Below the pieces are notes generated by a model, which saw only the letters and a program-made list of their open reading frames with translations, made no database searches and was not told where the DNA came from. Source: Roseibacillus sp. (GTDB lineage Bacteria; Verrucomicrobiota; Verrucomicrobiia; Verrucomicrobiales; Akkermansiaceae). Taken from it: a DNA stretch of 64,000 bases. Location of the stretch: the NCBI GenBank assembly GCA_028821775.1, contig JAPKFB010000010.1:1-64000 (forward strand). Reading direction: 5' to 3'. A program made the translations under genes and the position numbers. Below are positions 59,301-64,000 of the stretch, piece after piece (the stretch's first letter is position 1; each line of letters begins with the position of its first letter).

Positions 59301-61526
59301 GAGGCTGATCTCTTGATGGAGAACACCACCCACCTTTTCCTCTCCACGCGCTTCAACTGCAACAAGTGTCACGATCATCCTTTCGAACGCTGGACTCAGG
59401 ATCAATACATGGAAATCGCGGCCTACTTCGCCCAGGTGAAGTTGGAGGCCGACGGCAAGAACAGCGGGAAGAACAAGATCGGGGGAACTGCGGTGGAGGG
59501 CGCCAAGCCCCTCTACGAGATTGCCACGGACCTGGCCGAAGGGGAACTGAAGCATGAACGCACCGGCGTGATCACTGCTCCCTCCTTTCCCTATCCGGTG
59601 AGCTTTGAGAAACCCACGGCGTCCCCTGGTCAGAAGACGACGCGCCGCGAAGAACTTGCAGCCTGGATCACGGCGGGGGACAACGACTATTTTGCGATGA
59701 GCTATGCAAACCGGATCTGGGGTTACCTTCTGGGAACCGGTGTGATTGAGCCTCTCGATGACATCCGGGCGGGTAATCCGCCCACGAACCCTGAATTGTT
59801 GAACTGGCTTACCGCCGAGTTCGTAAAAAGCAACTTCGATGTGCAGAAGCTCATGGCGGTGATCTGCAAGTCGCGCACCTATCAGCTTTCCCTCGCGACC
59901 AACAAGTGGAACGAGGATGACGAAGTTAACTTTTCGCATGCCAAGGCCCGTCGTCTTCCGGCCGAGGTGCTCTATGACGCGGTGTATGCGGTAACGGGTA
60001 CCACGCCGAAAATCCCCGGAGTGAAAGCAGGGACGCGGGCGAACATGCTTGATGCCCGACGGGACTTGAAGAGCGGACTGCTCGCCACCCTTGGCCGCCC
60101 CAGTCGGGAGAGCGCTTGCGAGTGCGATCGCTCCAATGATGTGCAACTCGGTGCGGTGATGGCGCTCTTGAGCGGTCCTGAAATCGCGGAGGCCGTGGGG
60201 GACAGCAAGAATGCGATTGCCAAGTTGGTGACCAAGACCGCGGACGACAACGAGCTCATCCGGGAGATTTATCTACGGGTTCTCTGTCGGAAGCCGAGCA
60301 AGGGCGAGGAGTCGGTCATTCTGTCGAACTGGGCGCTCATTCAATCCGATCATGAGAATATGGTGGCGGACTTGGCGAAACGAGAGGAGGCCTGGCTCCC
60401 GGTTCGTGATGAGCGGGAAGGAATGCGATTGAAGAGCATCGAGGGGGCCAAGATGGATCTTAGCGCCTATGAGTCGAAGCACGAGGCGGAGCGGAAGCGT
60501 CTGGCCGACGAGCGCAGCAAAGCCATCGAGGCTGCCAAGAAAGCGGTCACTGACTACGAGGCCCTCCTGCCGAAGAAAGCGGAGGAGTTTGAGTCCGGTG
60601 CGAAGGGGGTGGAGATGGGAACGAAGTGGCATCTGGTGACTCCGGGAACTGCCACCACTTCAGACAAATCGAAGGTGGAGATTCTGCCTGATGGCTCGGT
60701 GCGGGGCTCTGGCAAGGAACGAGTGTTCGACTATCTGGTGACCGGGCAGACCAAGCTCCCCAAGATTACGGGAATCATGATCGAAGTCGTGCCGGATCCT
60801 TCCTTCCGAGGCGCGGGCGCCGGGCTGAACCCCGACGGAAATCTGGTTCTCACCGAACTTCAGGCTCGTTGGATGAAGTTCGGGGAAGGGGAGAAGGAGG
60901 TGGAAATTGCCTTCAGCGATGCCAAGGCAACCTTCAATCAGAAGGACTTCGATGTGAAGCGGGCCTTCGATGGAAATCTCGATAAGGGGAACAAGGCCTG
61001 GGCGCTCTCCGGTGCCAACCTGCAGCTGACCCAACGGGCGACCTTCAAGCTGAAGGACGCTGTGACTGGCGAACCAGAGGGCGTGAAACTCACGGTCGGG
61101 CTCCTTTGCCGCTATCAGCAGTATCCGGTCGGGCGTTTCCGTATTTATGTCACCAGTGACGCTGACCCTCTGTCCTTTGGCGTTCCGGCCCATATTGCGA
61201 AGACGATAGCCGCAGAGCCCGCGTCCCGGAGCGAAGAGGAGAAGAAGGTCTTTGCGGCCTGGGTCGGTGAAAGCGACGCGGAGTTTCAGAAGCGGCGCTT
61301 CGGCGTGAAGGGGAATGATGCTCCCATTCCTCCCGACAAAAAGATGGAAGAACTCAAGAAGGCCCTCGTTTACGCGGAGACGCCGATCGAAGTGGACCCC
61401 AAACTCATCAAATTCCGGTCCGAAGTGGCGATGAGCGCCGCTCAGGCCAAGAATCCTCGTTTGACCGCCGCCCAGGACCTGACTTGGGCGTTGATCAACA
61501 ACCCTGCTTTCCTGTTTAATCACTGA
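56400..61526 (+). CDS. Planctomycete-type cytochrome c (PSD1) protein with WD40 repeats and DUF1549/DUF1553 domains
   Basis: [21 protein letters not shown]40-like repeats ([37 protein letters not shown]), second haem site [67 protein letters not shown]. Confidence 0.93.
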   Translation: MSLLNKISPSLSLAAVLSTGALLGADIDSEDRPVSYWNDIRPLLQASCQGCHQPAKAKGDYILTDVPRLIAGGESEEPVVIPTKPDESYFLEQITPKDGKAEMPPKDAPLHETEIALIKRWIAEGAIDDTPENAHQRYDMEHPPVYAVPPVVTSLDYSPDGSQIAVAGFHEVLVHKSDGSGLIARLVGLSERIESVKFSPDGTMLAVTGGLPGRMGEVQVWDVAKKKLKVSVPVTYDTVYGASWSPDNTLVAFGCGDNTLRAIKVSNGKQVLFMGGHNDWVLDTVFSRDGKEVISVGRDMTAKHTELETERLIDNLTSITPGALKGGITAVAGHPMKDEVLVGGSDGVPQIFRLKRQTVRKIGDNANVVRKFPAMKGRIWDVAFSADGKRVAAVSSLNGSGSIHIYSAEYSSDIPGDIRKIFDKTPNAQEKEKLAEYWGREVKLLHGIDVPETEMFSVAFSPDGTKLAAAGADGMIRFVELEIGNISKTLMPVPVEGKKEVAAVERGAQKPLNRKRGKHAEPTERKFSPHEIASLQVEPREIAFTSSNEYAHILVTATLKNGGRADVTRQVVVESATGLVEVSAHGLVQPVRDGQGEFVLILGEQKVHVPVKVAGSLGIKVPDYVRDVKPVISRMGCDAGTCHGAKDGKNGFKLSLRGYDPIYDVRAFTDDISARRVNYASPDDSLMLLKATGAVPHEGQQVTQPYSEYYRLIRDWIANGAELKDHKKVVKSIEVFPKNPVIQDVGGQQQIRVVATYLDGSKRDVTRESFVESANQDVAMHDDFALMNTLRRGEAPVLARYEGSYAATTLTVMGDRSGFEWKEQPAINGVDKFVANKWKRMKILPSGLCTDEEFFRRIHLDLIGLPPNPLVLQLFLLDETPSEEKRAGVVDDLIGSPDFVEHWTNKWADMLMVNSKFLGGEGAKIYREWIRGEVEKNTPYNKFVHKILTATGSNKENPPASYFKIHREADLLMENTTHLFLSTRFNCNKCHDHPFERWTQDQYMEIAAYFAQVKLEADGKNSGKNKIGGTAVEGAKPLYEIATDLAEGELKHERTGVITAPSFPYPVSFEKPTASPGQKTTRREELAAWITAGDNDYFAMSYANRIWGYLLGTGVIEPLDDIRAGNPPTNPELLNWLTAEFVKSNFDVQKLMAVICKSRTYQLSLATNKWNEDDEVNFSHAKARRLPAEVLYDAVYAVTGTTPKIPGVKAGTRANMLDARRDLKSGLLATLGRPSRESACECDRSNDVQLGAVMALLSGPEIAEAVGDSKNAIAKLVTKTADDNELIREIYLRVLCRKPSKGEESVILSNWALIQSDHENMVADLAKREEAWLPVRDEREGMRLKSIEGAKMDLSAYESKHEAERKRLADERSKAIEAAKKAVTDYEALLPKKAEEFESGAKGVEMGTKWHLVTPGTATTSDKSKVEILPDGSVRGSGKERVFDYLVTGQTKLPKITGIMIEVVPDPSFRGAGAGLNPDGNLVLTELQARWMKFGEGEKEVEIAFSDAKATFNQKDFDVKRAFDGNLDKGNKAWALSGANLQLTQRATFKLKDAVTGEPEGVKLTVGLLCRYQQYPVGRFRIYVTSDADPLSFGVPAHIAKTIAAEPASRSEEEKKVFAAWVGESDAEFQKRRFGVKGNDAPIPPDKKMEELKKALVYAETPIEVDPKLIKFRSEVAMSAAQAKNPRLTAAQDLTWALINNPAFLFNH

Positions 61527-61570
61527 AACAAGTCGAAGGCCTCGTGGTCTTCACGCAACCAGCTAATTCC

Positions 61571-63040
61571 ATGTTCCGATTTAAAGGCGCCAAAGGGCGC
61601 GATTTGTGCGATTCGCATCTTGGCAATTCTCGCCGCGACTTCCTCCGAGTAGGCGGAGCCGGGATGATGGGAATGACCCTCAACAATATTCTTGCCGCCC
61701 AGGACCAGTCGAAGGGCAGTTCGCTGGAAGGCAAGGATGGCTGGGGTAAGGCGAAGAGTGTGATCCTGCTCTACCTGCAGGGCGGGCCGAGCCATCTCGA
61801 CCTTTGGGATCCCAAGGAAAACGTGCCTGATAAGATCAGGAGTTCCTTCAAGACCATTCCGACTAAGATTCCGGGGATTCACTTCACGGAAGTGCTTCCG
61901 AAGCTCGCCAAGGTGAACGACAAGTTCACCACCATCCGGTCGATGAGCTATACCCCCAACGGGCTCTTCAACCACACCGCTGCGATCTACCAGATCATGA
62001 CCGGCTACACGACCGACAAGGTGAGTCCTTCAGGTCAACTGGAACCGCCTTCGCCGAAAGACTTCCCAAACTTCGGAGCCAACATCGTGCGCCTGAAACC
62101 GACCGACGAACCGATGCTTCCCTTTGTCATGCTGCCCCGCCCGCTGCAGGAGAGCAACGTGGTCGGGAAAGGGGGAACGGCCGGCTTCCTCGGCAAGGCC
62201 TTCGACCCCTACTACCTCTATCCGGCCGGGGATGACATGAACATGAAGAAGATGGACAACATCAAGGTCGATGATCTTCAACTTCGCCCCGAAGTGTTCT
62301 CCACCCGTCTTCGCCGGCGCGCATCCCTGCGCCAGGCCATTGAGGATCAAATGCCGACCATCGAGAAGGCGGTCGAGAAATACAATTTGGACAACTACTA
62401 CGATCAGGCTCTGAACCTGATTGTCTCAGGGCGTGCGCGTAAAGCGTTCGATCTTGAAGCGGAGAATGATGCGACCCGTGATCGATATGGGCGCAATACC
62501 TTTGGACAGAGCTGTCTCCTCGCGCGCCGTCTGGTGGAAGCCGGCACGCGGGTGGTCGAGGTGGTTTGGCCCAAGGTGGCCAACTCCGACAACCATTCGT
62601 GGGATCACCACAAGGACCTCACCAAGCGCATGGGGACGCAGTCCGGACCCATGCTCGATGGTGGACTCGCGACTCTCTTCGAGGATCTCGAGGAGCGCGG
62701 AATGCTTGACGAGACCTTGGTGGTCGCAATTGGTGAGTTCGGCCGTGCCCCGGAGAAGGGAGTGAGCACCTCCGGAAACGGCAATAGCGCCGACGGTCGT
62801 GATCACTGGCCGTATTGTTACACCTCCGTGATCGGTGGAGCGGGGATCAAGCGGGGCTATGTGCATGGCAAGTCTGACAAGACGGGTTCTGCGCCGCTGG
62901 AAGAGCCCGTTCACCCGATGGAGATCCTCGCGACAATTTATCATAGCATCGGCATCGATCCCGGAACCATCGTGCACAACCACTTGAATCAACCACGCGA
63001 GTTGGTGAAGGCGGCGGCGGTCGGAAAGCTCTTTGCCTAA
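61571..63040 (+). CDS. DUF1501 (sulfatase-like) Tat-exported protein
   Basis: [66 protein letters not shown]; paired with the upstream PSD1 gene. Confidence 0.93.
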   Translation: MFRFKGAKGRDLCDSHLGNSRRDFLRVGGAGMMGMTLNNILAAQDQSKGSSLEGKDGWGKAKSVILLYLQGGPSHLDLWDPKENVPDKIRSSFKTIPTKIPGIHFTEVLPKLAKVNDKFTTIRSMSYTPNGLFNHTAAIYQIMTGYTTDKVSPSGQLEPPSPKDFPNFGANIVRLKPTDEPMLPFVMLPRPLQESNVVGKGGTAGFLGKAFDPYYLYPAGDDMNMKKMDNIKVDDLQLRPEVFSTRLRRRASLRQAIEDQMPTIEKAVEKYNLDNYYDQALNLIVSGRARKAFDLEAENDATRDRYGRNTFGQSCLLARRLVEAGTRVVEVVWPKVANSDNHSWDHHKDLTKRMGTQSGPMLDGGLATLFEDLEERGMLDETLVVAIGEFGRAPEKGVSTSGNGNSADGRDHWPYCYTSVIGGAGIKRGYVHGKSDKTGSAPLEEPVHPMEILATIYHSIGIDPGTIVHNHLNQPRELVKAAAVGKLFA

Positions 63041-63394
63041 CAGGAACTTGGCTTTCTCCGCCGCGCTCTGCCGCGCCGCACTGAGGGAAGTCTTGTGGCA
63101 GGAAATCCAATTACCAGGGACAAACAGTCGAAGAGGCGGTCCGTCGGGTGGAATCTATTGAGTGCGTTCAACAGGCTGTCAGGACGCCCCTTGTTCTCAG
63201 TCAGGGCTTTTTCGAACACAAAAGGTCATCGCGCTTTCTCGTCGAGACTCAGCGCGACGACGGGTGCGGAGCACGAAGGAATGGAAGAGAGAGAAAGGCC
63301 TCTGTCACCCTCGGGTTTTAGGGGTTGACTGGGCGACCAGTTGATTCCTGGAGATCTTGCCTGAAGAGGGCGCCAGACCGGAGGAGATCCTGTT

Positions 63395-64000
63395 TCAGGA
63401 TTGCTTGTGAGCGGGAACGATGGGCAACTGCTCGGCGGCCTGCTCGAAGGCCGCTGCGATGGAGGATTTGGAGCCGTCGAGAAGTGCCACGGGTTCTCCT
63501 TCATCACAACGCTGGCGGGTCTCAGGGTCGATCGGGATCTGGGCGAGGAGGGGAACCTTGAGACGTTCGGCCTCACGTTTACCGCCAGCATCGCCGAAGA
63601 GATGATACCTCGTGCCGTGGTCACATTCGAACCACGACATATTCTCGATCAGGCCGAGGATGCGGACGTTTACCTTGGCAAACATATTGATCGCCTTGCG
63701 TGCATCGATGAGAGCGATCTCCTGCGGTGTCGTCACGATGACGGCTCCGTCGAGGGCGATGGTCTGCACGATGGTGAGTTGGATGTCGCCTGTACCCGGC
63801 GGGAGATCGAGGACGAGGATATCGAGGTCGCCCCAGGCCACTTGCTGGAGAAAGTACTGGGTGTGCCTGGTTGCCATCGGGCCACGCACTATGACCGGAG
63901 AGTCATCGCTGAGAAGAAACCCCATTGAGATCAACTTGATTCCGTGCGCTTCGATCGGGATGATGCGCTCCTGTTGATCGGCCATCGGCTGCTTGCCCGC
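63395..64000 (-). CDS. mrp: Mrp/NBP35 (ApbC) family Fe-S carrier ATPase, 5' end beyond window
   Basis: GFLLSDDSPVIVRGPMATRHTQYFLQQVAWGDLDILVLDLPPGTGDIQLTI, IALIDARKAINMFAKVNVRILGLIENMSWF. The frame stays open past 63985 (GKQPMADQQERI). Confidence 0.92.
   Translation of the reverse strand, partial: AGKQPMADQQERIIPIEAHGIKLISMGFLLSDDSPVIVRGPMATRHTQYFLQQVAWGDLDILVLDLPPGTGDIQLTIVQTIALDGAVIVTTPQEIALIDARKAINMFAKVNVRILGLIENMSWFECDHGTRYHLFGDAGGKREAERLKVPLLAQIPIDPETRQRCDEGEPVALLDGSKSSIAAAFEQAAEQLPIVPAHKQS

Noticed and set aside
58038-60146. 702-aa minus-strand ORF
   Set aside because: Antisense to the PSD1/DUF1553 gene, which has clear haem and DUF motifs; His/Arg-rich translation typical of a shadow ORF.
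63180-63235. Terminator-like GCCC...GGGCTTTTT after the DUF1501 gene
   Set aside because: Stem only about 4 bp with a long loop; too weak to call.
1-64000. CRISPR arrays, tRNA/rRNA genes, IS elements, prophage genes, restriction or toxin-antitoxin modules
   Set aside because: Looked for repeat-spacer structure, transposase/integrase motifs and typical defence proteins while reading; none seen. The SNF2 ATPase (35025-38546) has no restriction or DISARM-like partner next to it.

Overview
The 64 kb window is gene-dense bacterial chromosome. The gene families point to a PVC-group organism, probably Verrucomicrobia (PSD1/DUF1553 plus DUF1501 pairs, sulfatases, ThuA, an ECF sigma / Ser-Thr kinase-WD40 pair, SET domain). 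This taxonomic call is inference. I saw no rRNA, tRNA, CRISPR array, prophage or IS element. Core genes include ribBA-ribH-nusB, parB, selO, amt, mrp (partial at the right edge), an RluA-type pseudouridine synthase and an RRM protein. The most interesting signals are: (1) a compact 4-gene minus-strand operon (52023-56057) joining a TroA/ZnuA-like metal-binding protein to a LolD/FtsX-type ABC transporter and a His-rich membrane protein, preceded by a TATAAT promoter flanked by a perfect 8-bp inverted repeat; (2) a second metal ABC operon (30659-34867) in which one permease carries a C-terminal DtxR/MntR-like domain, with DtxR-box-like dyads upstream; (3) several decaying genes (internally deleted sulfatase, frameshifted P460-like gene, histidine kinase remnant, possible SH3-like remnant); (4) unusual architectures (TctC-TctB fusion, NusB with a large insertion, tandem C-type lectin protein, SET-MGMT overlapping pair); (5) a 59-aa ORF missing from the supplied ORF track. 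All assignments come from reading motifs by eye; no database search was run.
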